A stretch of 64,000 nt of DNA from Opitutaceae bacterium (lineage in GTDB: Bacteria > Verrucomicrobiota > Verrucomicrobiia > Opitutales > Opitutaceae). Below the pieces are notes generated by a model. That model saw nothing but the letters and a program-made list of their open reading frames with translations, was not told where the DNA came from and did no database searches. Location: the NCBI GenBank assembly GCA_028688225.1, contig JAQTYQ010000009.1:1-64000 (forward strand), in the 5' to 3' direction. Shown piece by piece: positions 20,001 through 28,676 of the stretch (positions within the stretch are counted from its first letter, which is position 1; each line of letters starts with the position of its first letter). The translations under genes were made by a program, and so were the position numbers.

Positions 20001-21638
20001 GGGGTGGTGACAACCCTGGCCGGAATCCCGGGAACTTTTGGCAGCACGGACGGCTCGGGCAGCGAGGTTCTGTTCTATTTACCGTCGGGCATTGCGGTGG
20101 ATGCCGGCGGCAATGTCTATGTGGCGGACACCCTGAACAACACGGTGCGCAAGGGCCTGCCGACATCAGACGGATCCGGCGGCAGCGGTGGATCTGGCGG
20201 CAGTGGTGGATCCGGTGGCAGCGGCTCAGGAGGGGGCACCGGCGGGACGAGCGGATCGAGCGGCACCGGCAGTTCGGTGATCGACAATGCCGGCAGCACG
20301 GGAGGGAAAGCATTGTTCCTGTATCCCACCAGCGTCGGGATCGATGGTTCGGGCAACGCCTATGTGACGGACGCATCCTATAACACCGTCCAGAAAATCA
20401 CATCCTCGGGCTCGGTTAGCACATTTGCGGGCACCGCCGGTGTTGCCGGCATGCGTGATGGCTCGGGCAGTGGCGTCTTTTTCAATCAGCCGGGTGGCAA
20501 TGTCGTGGACGGCGCCGGCAATGTCTATGTGGCGGACACTGGCAATGCCACGATTCGCAAAATTGCTCCGGATGGCACCGTGACCACGGTTGCTGGATCG
20601 GCCTCGAACCGGGGTAACCAGGATGGCAGTGGCACGAGCGCCTCGTTTTCCTCTCCCAACGGCATCGCGCTGGACAGCGCCGGCAACGTCTATGTGGCCG
20701 ACTCCTTCAACGAGACCATCCGCAAAATCACCCCGGCCGGTGTCGTCACGACGCTGGCTGGTGCGGCTGGGAGCCGGGGCGATGCGGATGGCACTGGCAG
20801 CGCTGCCCGGTTCAATTATCCCGCGGGGGTGGCGGTGGACAGCTCTGGCAATGTTTATGTGGCCGATGCCTACAACGACACCATCCGCAAAATCACCCCG
20901 GGTGGAGTGGTCACGACGCTGGCCGGATCGGCGGGCATCAGCGGCAGCAATGATGGCACGGGGATCTACGCGCTGTTCAACCAGCCGATCGGACTGGCCA
21001 CCGACGGCTCCGGCAACGTCTATGTGGCGGACACCGGCAATGCCACGATCCGCAAGGTCATGCCGGATGGCACCGTGACCACGGTGGCAGGCATGGCCGG
21101 GATCGCCGGTATGCGCGATGGCGCCGGGAGCAGCGCGCTGTTCAACCAACCACGGAGCGTTGCCTTGGACAGCACGGGCAATCTTTATGTGGCGGACACC
21201 GGCAATGCCGCGATCCGCAAGATCGCGCTCGACGGCACGGTCTCCACCCTGGCTGCGACACCCGCCGGTGCCGAGCCCCCTGTCATCATCACCCAGCCAG
21301 CGGGCGGGACGACGGTCGTCGGTTCTTCCGGCAGTTTCGGTGTCGTTGCCAGCGGCTCACCCGCGCCGACTTACCAGTGGCGCAAGGACGGGGCTGACAT
21401 TGCCGGGGCGACCAGCGACATCTATACGATCACCAATGTCGCATTGAGCGACGCCGGCATCTACACGGTCGTGGTCACCAATTCCGCCGGTTCCGTCACG
21501 AGCAACGGCGCCATCCTCACGGTCACCACGGCCGCGGACGGCACCTCCTCGGGCAGCGGCGGCGGGTCGATGGAGGCATGGTTTGCCGGCATGCTGGCCC
21601 TGCTGGGAGTGATACGGTGGATGACGCGAAAAAGCTAG
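17061..21638 (+). CDS. NHL-repeat secreted protein with C-terminal Ig-like domain and GlyGly-CTERM-like sorting tail
   Basis: Many [39 protein letters not shown] repeats, Gly/Ser linker, Ig-like [36 protein letters not shown], and tail [30 protein letters not shown]. Confidence 0.88.
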   Translation: [1525 protein letters not shown]

Positions 21639-22219
21639 GTGGCTGCGTGGCTCGATCGTGGGCCACGCTGCTCATCGCCGTGGCGGCCGGCCTGGCCTTT
21701 GCCTGGCCGGGGTTGGCCAGCCTGTTGATCTACGAACGCGCCGGTCTGCTGGCGGGTCAGGCCTGGCGGTTGTGGACCGGTCATCTGGTGCATTTCAACT
21801 CCCGCCATCTGCTTCTGGACCTGGCTGTATTCCTGCCGGCGGGAGTGTGGCTCGAACTGATCACTCCCCGGCTGGCACGCGGATTCTACCTGCTGACGCC
21901 GCCGGCAGTGTCGGCGGCGCTGCTTTTGTTCGATTCCACCCTGATCCGCTATGCCGGGCTGTCCGGCATCGCCACCGGGTTGCTGGTGTTGCTGGCCTTG
22001 GTGCAACTGCGGCGGAAGGCGGGCGAGCCGCCATGGTTCTGGCTGGGGGTCTTGTTGCTGGTCGCGGTAAAAACGGCGGTGGAGGCGGTGGCGCCGGGTC
22101 CGCTGTTTGTGCGCTTCGATCCGGGCGTGCGGGCCGTTCCGCTGGCGCATGTGGGCGGCATTGTCTGTGCCCTGATGGCGTTTATTTCAGCGCGGCCGCG
22201 ATGCGCTCGAGCGCCGTGA
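21617..22219 (+). CDS. rrtA: Rhombosortase-like rhomboid-family intramembrane serine protease
   Basis: [22 protein letters not shown]...[17 protein letters not shown]...AVKTAVEAV...[13 protein letters not shown]: GxSG serine and AHxGG histidine motifs. Overlaps the end of the NHL gene; start codon uncertain (GTG 21617 or GTG 21644). Confidence 0.78.
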
Positions 22220-23405
22220 CGACGTTTTCCCGGCTGTTGAAGGCGCTGATGCGCACGTGACCCTCGCCGCACCGGCCAAACCCGGCGCCCGGCGTGCAAA
22301 CCACGCCGGCCCGCGTCAGGAGTTGGTCGAAGAATGCCCATGAATCGCGGCCGACGTTGGCCCAGATATAGGGGGCGTTGTCGCCGCCGACGCAGGGGAA
22401 GCCCAGCCGGGTCAGGGCCTCGCGGATGAGTTTTGCGTTACCGAGGTAGAAGTCGGCCAGGGCCCGCGTCTGCTTTTGACCGGCGTCGGTGTAGATGGCG
22501 GCGGCGGCACGTTGCACGGGATAGGAGACGCCGTTGAACTTGGTCGACTGGCGGCGGTACCAGAGGCCGTGCAGGGGATGGGCGCTGCCGGCCGCGTCGT
22601 AGGCCACGAGCGTCCGGGGCACGATGGTGTAGGCGCAGCGGGTGCCGGTGAAACCGGCCGTCTTGGAAAAACTGCGCAGCTCGATGGCCACGTCGCGCGC
22701 GCCGTCGATCTCGTAGATGGAGTGCGGAAGCTGCGGATCGCGGATGAACGTCTCGTAGGCCGAGTCGAAAAGGATGAGGGCGCGGTGGCGCCGGGCATAC
22801 TCGACCCAGGCGGCGAGCTGCGCCCGCGTGGCGACGGCGCCTGTGGGGTTGTTCGGGAAGCAGAGGTAGATCAGATCCGCCGGCTGCGCCGGCGGCTCGG
22901 GCACGTAGCGGTTGGCCGGCGTGGAATCGAGGTAGACGATGCCGTCGTAGCGACCGTCGCGGTTGGGCCCGGTGCGGCCGGCCATCACGTTGGTGTCGAG
23001 ATAGACGGGATAAACCGGATCGGGGATGGCGACGCGGATGTCGGGGGCAAAAAGCTCCTGGATGTTGGCGCAGTCGCACTTCGCGCCGTCGGAGACAAAA
23101 ATCTCATCGGGCTCGATCGCGCAGCCGCGCGCCTGGTAGTCGTGCTGCGCGATGGCCTCGCGCAGGAACGCATAGCCCTGGTCGGGGCCGTAGCCCTTGA
23201 AAGTCTCGCGCTTCGCCATCTCGTCGCTGGCGGCATGGAGGGCGGCGATGCACACGGGCGGCAGCGGCTCGGTGACATCGCCGATGCCGAGGCGGATGAT
23301 GGACCGGCCGGGGTGGGCCTGCTGGAACGCGGCGACCCGGCGGGCGATGTCGGCGAACAGGTAGGACGCCTTGAGCTTGGTGTAGTGTTCGTTGATGCGA
23401 ATCAT
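22182..23405 (-). CDS. dapL: LL-diaminopimelate aminotransferase
   Basis: [29 protein letters not shown]...[22 protein letters not shown]...[20 protein letters not shown]...[15 protein letters not shown]. Confidence 0.92.
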   Translation of the reverse strand: MIRINEHYTKLKASYLFADIARRVAAFQQAHPGRSIIRLGIGDVTEPLPPVCIAALHAASDEMAKRETFKGYGPDQGYAFLREAIAQHDYQARGCAIEPDEIFVSDGAKCDCANIQELFAPDIRVAIPDPVYPVYLDTNVMAGRTGPNRDGRYDGIVYLDSTPANRYVPEPPAQPADLIYLCFPNNPTGAVATRAQLAAWVEYARRHRALILFDSAYETFIRDPQLPHSIYEIDGARDVAIELRSFSKTAGFTGTRCAYTIVPRTLVAYDAAGSAHPLHGLWYRRQSTKFNGVSYPVQRAAAAIYTDAGQKQTRALADFYLGNAKLIREALTRLGFPCVGGDNAPYIWANVGRDSWAFFDQLLTRAGVVCTPGAGFGRCGEGHVRISAFNSRENVVTALERIAAALK

Positions 23406-23640
23406 CGAAGGAGTGCGGGGAAGGGTGAAAGTGAGGGTGGGAGCGAAAGTGGTGGCGGGCGGAGCGAGCGAGGGAAGGACGCTGGGCGGAATGACCAAGG
23501 TGGGAAAACGGAAGCGCGGGTGCATCAAGCACGGCACGAAGCGCCGCACCCCGAGCAAAGGACTTGATTAAAGTTGCTCCCGCCGGGATAGTTCAAGCCC
23601 GGTCTTTCCCGCGCGCCCGGTGCGGGCCGGCACGGAGTCC

Positions 23641-24489
23641 ATGGCCATGCAAGTGATCGCATCCGTCTTCGATATGCAGTCTACCGCGGTGAATCTGCGG
23701 TCCAAGGACCGATTGATCGGCCTCGTGCCGACGATGGGTGCCCTGCACGAGGGACACCTCAGCCTCATCCGGCTGGCCAAGGAGCGGGCGGACACCGTGG
23801 TCGTGTCGATCTTCGTCAATCCCACCCAATTCGGTCCCAACGAGGACTATGCGAAATATCCGCGCGACCTGCCGCATGACCTCGAACTGTGCGAAAAAGC
23901 GGGCGCCGACATTGTTTTCGCTCCCGCGGTCGAGGAAATGTATCCCCGGGGCTACTCGACCTACCTCACCGAAGAGCTGATCTCCAAACCGCTCTGCGGT
24001 ATCTCGCGGCCGGCCCATTTCCGGGGCGTCACCACCATCGTCGCCAAGCTTTTCAACATCGTGCGGCCCGATCTCGCTGTTTTTGGGCAGAAAGACGCGC
24101 AACAGGTGGCGGTGATCAAGAAGATGGTCAACGACCTTCATTTCTGCATCGACATCGTGACCGCCCCGACCGTGCGCGAACTCGACGGCCTGGCGATGAG
24201 CTCGCGCAACCGCCATCTCACCGCGAGCGAGCGCGAGGACGCCCTCGTCATTTCCCAGGCGTTGAAGCGCGCCAAGGAGATGGTCGACAGCGGCGTGCGC
24301 AGCGCAGACCGCCTGATCGCCGAAGCCACGCACCTCATGGCCACGCGGCGCCGGGTCCGGGTCATCTACGCGTCGGTGGTGGACCGCTGCACCATGGAGG
24401 CGGTTCGCGAGGTGCTGCCGGGCAAGGCGATGATGGCCATCGCCGCCTGGGTCGACGAGGTGCGGCTGATCGACAATATGCTGCTGTAA
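23641..24489 (+). CDS. panC: Pantothenate synthetase
   Basis: LVPTMGALHEGHLSLIRLAKERADTVVVSIFVNPTQFGPNEDYAKYPRDL...AVFGQKDAQQVAVIKKMVNDL. Confidence 0.95.
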   Translation: MAMQVIASVFDMQSTAVNLRSKDRLIGLVPTMGALHEGHLSLIRLAKERADTVVVSIFVNPTQFGPNEDYAKYPRDLPHDLELCEKAGADIVFAPAVEEMYPRGYSTYLTEELISKPLCGISRPAHFRGVTTIVAKLFNIVRPDLAVFGQKDAQQVAVIKKMVNDLHFCIDIVTAPTVRELDGLAMSSRNRHLTASEREDALVISQALKRAKEMVDSGVRSADRLIAEATHLMATRRRVRVIYASVVDRCTMEAVREVLPGKAMMAIAAWVDEVRLIDNMLL

Positions 24490-24603
24490 GGATTTTTGCA
24501 GAAACAACCTCCGCCGTTGATGCCAAATCCAGCCAAATTGAACGGAGGGCGGAACTGCATGCTTGTTTTTGGACAAACGGGAGGTCGTTTCTGCACAAAT
24601 CCT
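24489..24603. repeat. Inverted-repeat element filling the panC-nadB intergenic space
   Basis: AGGATTTTTGCAGAAACAACCTCC (24489-24512) pairs with GGAGGTCGTTTCTGCACAAATCCT (24580-24603), 22/24 matches. Inner arms CCGCCGTT / AACGGAGGGCGG. Confidence 0.75.
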
Positions 24604-24604
24604 C

Positions 24605-26212
24605 ATGCCCTACAACTTTGACGTCCTTGTCGTCGGCAGCGGTATCGCCGGCCTGAGCTTTGCGTTGAAAACGGCCGCGCATGGCCACCGGATCGCCATC
24701 CTGACCAAGAAAACCAGCGCCGAGTCGAACACCAACCGGGCGCAGGGCGGCATTGCGGTGGTGATGTCGAACACCGATGACTTCGAGAGCCACGTGCACG
24801 ACACGCTGACAGCCGGTGACGGCCTGTGCGACGAGCGGGTCGTCCGGGAGATCGTGCGCGACGGGCCGGCCCGCGTGCAGGAGCTGGTCGACCTCGGCCT
24901 CCGGTTTTCGCGCGACAAAAAGGGCAACTACGACCTCGGACGGGAAGGCGGCCATTCGCGGCGGCGGATCCTGCATGTCCAGGACATGACGGGAAAGGCC
25001 ATTGAGGAGGCGCTGCTGCATGCGGTCGCCCGCGAGCCGCGCATCACGCTGTTCGAGCATTGCTTTGCCATCGATGTCATGACGGCCGCGAGGCTGGCTG
25101 GCCGGCGGAGACGAAAGTCGGGAATGCGCCCCGACCGGGTGGTCGGCCTTTATGCGCTCGATGTGCGCCGCGGACGGGTGAAGGCGTTCGCGGCGCCGGT
25201 GGTCATGCTCTCCACCGGCGGGGCGGGGCAGGTCTATCTGTACACGACCAACCCCGACATTGCCACGGGCGACGGCATCGCCATGGCCTACCGCGCGGGC
25301 GTGGAAGTGCGCGACATGGAGTTTATCCAATTCCATCCGACCACGCTCTATTCGACGACCAGCCTCCGTTTTCTCATCAGTGAGGCCGTGCGCGGCGAGG
25401 GCGCGGTGCTGCGTAACCTGCAGGGCCGGGCGTTCATGCGCGATTATCATCCCATGGCGGATCTGGCCCCGCGCGACATCGTCGCCCGCGCCATCGACAA
25501 CGAAATGAAGCAGTCGGGCGCACCGCACGTCTGGCTCGACATCACGCACCGGTCCGAGGCGTTCCTGCGCGAACGGTTTCCGCAGATCTACCGGACCTGT
25601 CGCCAGCTGGGCGTCAACTTAGCCCAGGACCTGGTTCCCGTCGTGCCCGCCGCCCATTACACCTGCGGCGGCGTGGCCACCACCTTGGCGGCCGAGACTT
25701 CACTGTCCGGCCTCTATGCCTGTGGCGAGGTGGCCTGCACCGGCCTGCATGGCGCCAACCGCCTGGCGAGCAACTCGCTCCTCGAAGCCGTCGTCATGGC
25801 CCACCGTGGGGCGGAAACGGTTGACGCCTACCTGCGCACCGCGAAACGCGAACCGGTCCGGATTCCCCCGTGGGTCGATCTCGGCGGCGGCACCGAGGAC
25901 GAGCGCGTCGTGGTCGCCCATAACTGGGATGAACTCCGCCGCGCGATGTGGGACTACGTCGGCATTATGCGCTCCACCAGGCGGCTGGAGCGCGCCCGCA
26001 CCCGCATCGCCAGCCTCAAGAAGGAGATTCATGACTACTATTGGAATTTTTCCGTGGAGCCGCGCCTGCTCGAACTCCGCAATCTCGCGCAGGTGGCGGA
26101 ATTGATCGTTGCGTGCGCCCTGCAGCGGCGGGAAAGCCGCGGCCTGCATGCCACGCTGGATTTTCCGCGCAAGCTCAAGATCGCGCGCGATTCGGTTGTG
26201 GGAAAAGACTGA
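24605..26212 (+). CDS. nadB: L-aspartate oxidase
   Basis: MPYNFDVLVVGSGIAGLSFALKTA...NTNRAQGGIAVV...ARDIVARAIDNEMK...VPAAHYTCGGVATTLAAETSLSGLYACGEVACTGLHGANRLASNSLLEAVV. Confidence 0.93.
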   Translation: MPYNFDVLVVGSGIAGLSFALKTAAHGHRIAILTKKTSAESNTNRAQGGIAVVMSNTDDFESHVHDTLTAGDGLCDERVVREIVRDGPARVQELVDLGLRFSRDKKGNYDLGREGGHSRRRILHVQDMTGKAIEEALLHAVAREPRITLFEHCFAIDVMTAARLAGRRRRKSGMRPDRVVGLYALDVRRGRVKAFAAPVVMLSTGGAGQVYLYTTNPDIATGDGIAMAYRAGVEVRDMEFIQFHPTTLYSTTSLRFLISEAVRGEGAVLRNLQGRAFMRDYHPMADLAPRDIVARAIDNEMKQSGAPHVWLDITHRSEAFLRERFPQIYRTCRQLGVNLAQDLVPVVPAAHYTCGGVATTLAAETSLSGLYACGEVACTGLHGANRLASNSLLEAVVMAHRGAETVDAYLRTAKREPVRIPPWVDLGGGTEDERVVVAHNWDELRRAMWDYVGIMRSTRRLERARTRIASLKKEIHDYYWNFSVEPRLLELRNLAQVAELIVACALQRRESRGLHATLDFPRKLKIARDSVVGKD

Positions 26213-26482
26213 TTTTGCTCTGAAAATGGCCCCGAAAAAGCCTGTGAATAACCTGTCAGCAAGCGTGTCTCCAGCGCTGCTGCGGCTTGCTGGCGCCACG
26301 ATGGAGGACGAACGTCTGCTGCCGTTGAAGACCGGCTGTCCAACGAAGGATCATGGCACCAGTTCTGCCGGTGGTTTGGTTCGGGCCCCGAGGGTGGACC
26401 TGCATGAGAGTGTCCCGGTGATGTCAGGCATCGCGGAGCGCCACGTGAAGTCGCTGAATGGATTTGTAATATATTGATTTCA

Positions 26483-26502
26483 AGATACATATATATGTAT
26501 CT
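26483..26502. repeat. 20-bp perfect AT-rich palindrome
   Basis: AGATACATATATATGTATCT. Confidence 0.7.
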
Positions 26503-26638
26503 GCATCGGGAGGAAATGCACTGACGGCTGCAGCCTGCCAGACGCCGGCAGCCGTGCCCCCGCCGCAAGGGACCGGAATCAAAACCGATCTCACTGCCAG
26601 CCGGGAAAACCTTGCGCCGGCGGAAGCAGTCGCGGTTT

Positions 26639-26926
26639 TCACTCGGGAAAGTGGCCCTTGATTCGCGTTACGATGATGTAAAATACTTTTGTGAAGAAGT
26701 CCGGATGCACGGTCTGATGATCCGGCAGCCGCCAGCCGGCGATTTTTCCCTCCAACCGGCGCGCGCCTTCGGGGCGATCTGGGAAATCGATCCGGTTGAC
26801 CTCGTGGAAATCGGCGTCAAGGCCACGGCCTACAATCAATTGCCCGGTTTGCTCCAACCGCTGCTGCATGTGCGCACCACGCTGTTCTCTGCTGTAGTAA
26901 TCTCCGCGCCGCTCCGGCAAGCTCAC
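26639..26926 (-). CDS. Hypothetical protein, possible truncated gene
   Basis: MSLPERRGDYYSREQRGAHMQQRLEQTGQLIVGRGLDADFHEVNRIDFPDRPEGARRLEGKIAGWRLPDHQTVHPDFFTKVFYIIVTRIKGHFPE looks protein-like; reading stays open upstream of the GTG. Confidence 0.4.
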   Translation of the reverse strand: MSLPERRGDYYSREQRGAHMQQRLEQTGQLIVGRGLDADFHEVNRIDFPDRPEGARRLEGKIAGWRLPDHQTVHPDFFTKVFYIIVTRIKGHFPE

Positions 26927-26986
26927 CGTCGCGCGGAAAGGCAGGTCAACCAGTAGCTGACAAATTTTGACCGAGGCGGAACCTGG

Positions 26987-28201
26987 CTACTCTGCCGGGG
27001 TGGTCGGCTGGAGGATTTCCTCCGGCCGTTGCGGATTACGGTACCCACCGATCGTGCCGTCCCACCTCTCCAGTGGCATCTCGTAAATGCGACCCGTTTC
27101 CGGATCCTTCATCCGCTCATAGCCCATCGTTTCCTCGCGCTGCGCTTTGGCAATGCGATCCTCGGAGAGGCCTTTCTGCCGCCAGCTCTCGAGCAGGGCC
27201 GTGTTATCCAGCGGATGATTTTTGGGAGTCAGCAGCGTATTGTTGCCCGCCACTTCACCGGGGTTGGTGATCGTCACACTCCGGGCGACTGGTGCGAGCC
27301 AGAGTTTCGCGGTGGCAAACTCCGGGGGCGGAGCTTGGTAGCCGAGGACGAACGCGTCGAAGACGCCGGAGACCGCTACGATCCCACAGGTCCAGATTGC
27401 GCGCACCGGCCTGCCGTTGACGGTATAGAGCATCTCCAGCTCCTGCACCTTCCAGGGGGTGCCGAATCCGGAGGGCTGATCGGGCAGATCCCTCTTGCCG
27501 AGCACCTGGAGAGCACCGTTCTCCGGAACCATGTCCAGCATCCACACGGCGAAATCGGCCGGTGTGGTCATGCCTGGCGAGCGCAACAGCAGCGCCGAGC
27601 TGACCGAGGTCAGCCCATCGGGCGCCGTCAGGGTCACGCCGTTGGTGGATTCGCTTTCCGTCCAGCCGGCGGGCGCCGCCCAGCGAAAATAACGGCCCTC
27701 ATGGACGACCAGCGGCGGCCGCGTTGCCGTGGCAACGGGGCGGGGCGCAATCACGGCCGGTTTCGCCGGAGCCGCTTCCCGTGGCGCCGCCGCCACCGGC
27801 TTCGTCGTTTCCGGTTCCGGCGCGGCACCGCCAATCCGGGCAATCGCCGCCCGCGCGAGTCCGCGGATCTCCGGCGAGGAGTCCTGGGCGGCGACCCGGC
27901 GCAGGGCGGGCAGCGCGTTTCGCGCCGGAGGGCCGATTCTTTCCAGGGTGGTCACGGCATAATCGCGGAGGATCTCCTCCGGGGCCGCGAGCAGTCCAAC
28001 CAGTGCCGAAACCGCCGGGGCGGCGGCCGGCCCCAGATCCATCAATTGCAGGCAGGCTTCGCCCTTGGCGTTGGCATCTTGGGAGGGATCGCGCAGCACG
28101 CGTACGAGCGCGTCAACATCGACCGGGGAGGCGGATAGGTTTGTGGCCAGGCCTAAGGCGACAAGCCACCGCAGCAGACGCACGGTCGGTGGAGTTTTCA
28201 T
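26987..28201 (-). CDS. HEAT-repeat domain secreted protein
   Basis: Signal peptide, then LVRVLRDPSQDANAKGEACLQLMDLGPAAAPAVSALVGLLAAPEEILRDYAVTTLERIGPPARNALPALRRVAAQDSSPEIRGLARAAIARIG. Confidence 0.7.
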   Translation of the reverse strand: MKTPPTVRLLRWLVALGLATNLSASPVDVDALVRVLRDPSQDANAKGEACLQLMDLGPAAAPAVSALVGLLAAPEEILRDYAVTTLERIGPPARNALPALRRVAAQDSSPEIRGLARAAIARIGGAAPEPETTKPVAAAPREAAPAKPAVIAPRPVATATRPPLVVHEGRYFRWAAPAGWTESESTNGVTLTAPDGLTSVSSALLLRSPGMTTPADFAVWMLDMVPENGALQVLGKRDLPDQPSGFGTPWKVQELEMLYTVNGRPVRAIWTCGIVAVSGVFDAFVLGYQAPPPEFATAKLWLAPVARSVTITNPGEVAGNNTLLTPKNHPLDNTALLESWRQKGLSEDRIAKAQREETMGYERMKDPETGRIYEMPLERWDGTIGGYRNPQRPEEILQPTTPAE

Positions 28202-28326
28202 GTTGGGGGCTCTCCCGGAGCGTGGTTTTTGGGAAGCGGCAGGGGTACTGCCGGCAAATTCACGGCCCCCAGCACAAAGCAAATCTCCGGCGGATGCAAC
28301 ACCCGGAATGAGCGTGAGCCAAACTC

Positions 28327-28363
28327 ATGCAGTTGGCCTGTAGCAGCCGACGTAAGGAGGCTG
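28327..28363. repeat. Family A element, half copy A2
   Basis: ATGCAGTTGGCCTGTAGCAGCCGACGTAAGGAGGCTG. Confidence 0.65.
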
Positions 28364-28398
28364 ATCTATACGCGACGTCATAAATTTGCGATCGTTTT

Positions 28399-28455
28399 GG
28401 AGGGCCGACCTCCGCGTCGGCCGAGCGGCCCGGGCGGAGCCGGTCCCTCCAAGGT
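28399..28455. repeat. GGAGGGCCGACC-type palindromic element
   Basis: TTGGAGGGCCGACCTCCGCGTCGGCCGAGCGGCCCGGGCGGAGCCGGTCCCTCCAA. Confidence 0.55.
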
Positions 28456-28621
28456 TGGCGGGTTTCCAATGACGTTGTGTAGATAAAGGGGTGTCGGCAG
28501 GAACAGCCTCGTCACCTTGCGGCTACCCGGCAGAGCTGTCTCCGATCTGAAATTAATTCCGGCTCAGACCGGTCCTGGCGATGTCGCCGGCCGCCCGCGG
28601 CGGAGCGGGCCGCTGTTCCGC

Positions 28622-28650
28622 CACACGTCAACTAATGGTTGACATGTTGT
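28622..28650. repeat. Family E palindrome, copy 1
   Basis: CACACGTCAACTAATGGTTGACATGTTG; its reverse complement resembles 49689-49717. Confidence 0.6.
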
Positions 28651-28676
28651 CCCGGGCGATCGGAACCGAACGATGC

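Noticed and set aside
17000-21250. Possible CRISPR array or satellite from regularly spaced repeats
   Set aside because: The repeats are coding NHL units in a continuous frame with no unique spacers.
22476-23567. 363-aa plus-strand ORF
   Set aside because: Antisense to dapL, which has clear conserved motifs.
26240-26410. Possible IS5-like transposase remnant after nadB
   Set aside because: Short segments such as LLPLKTGCP and GSWHQFCRWF look suggestive, but they are in different frames and too short to support a call.
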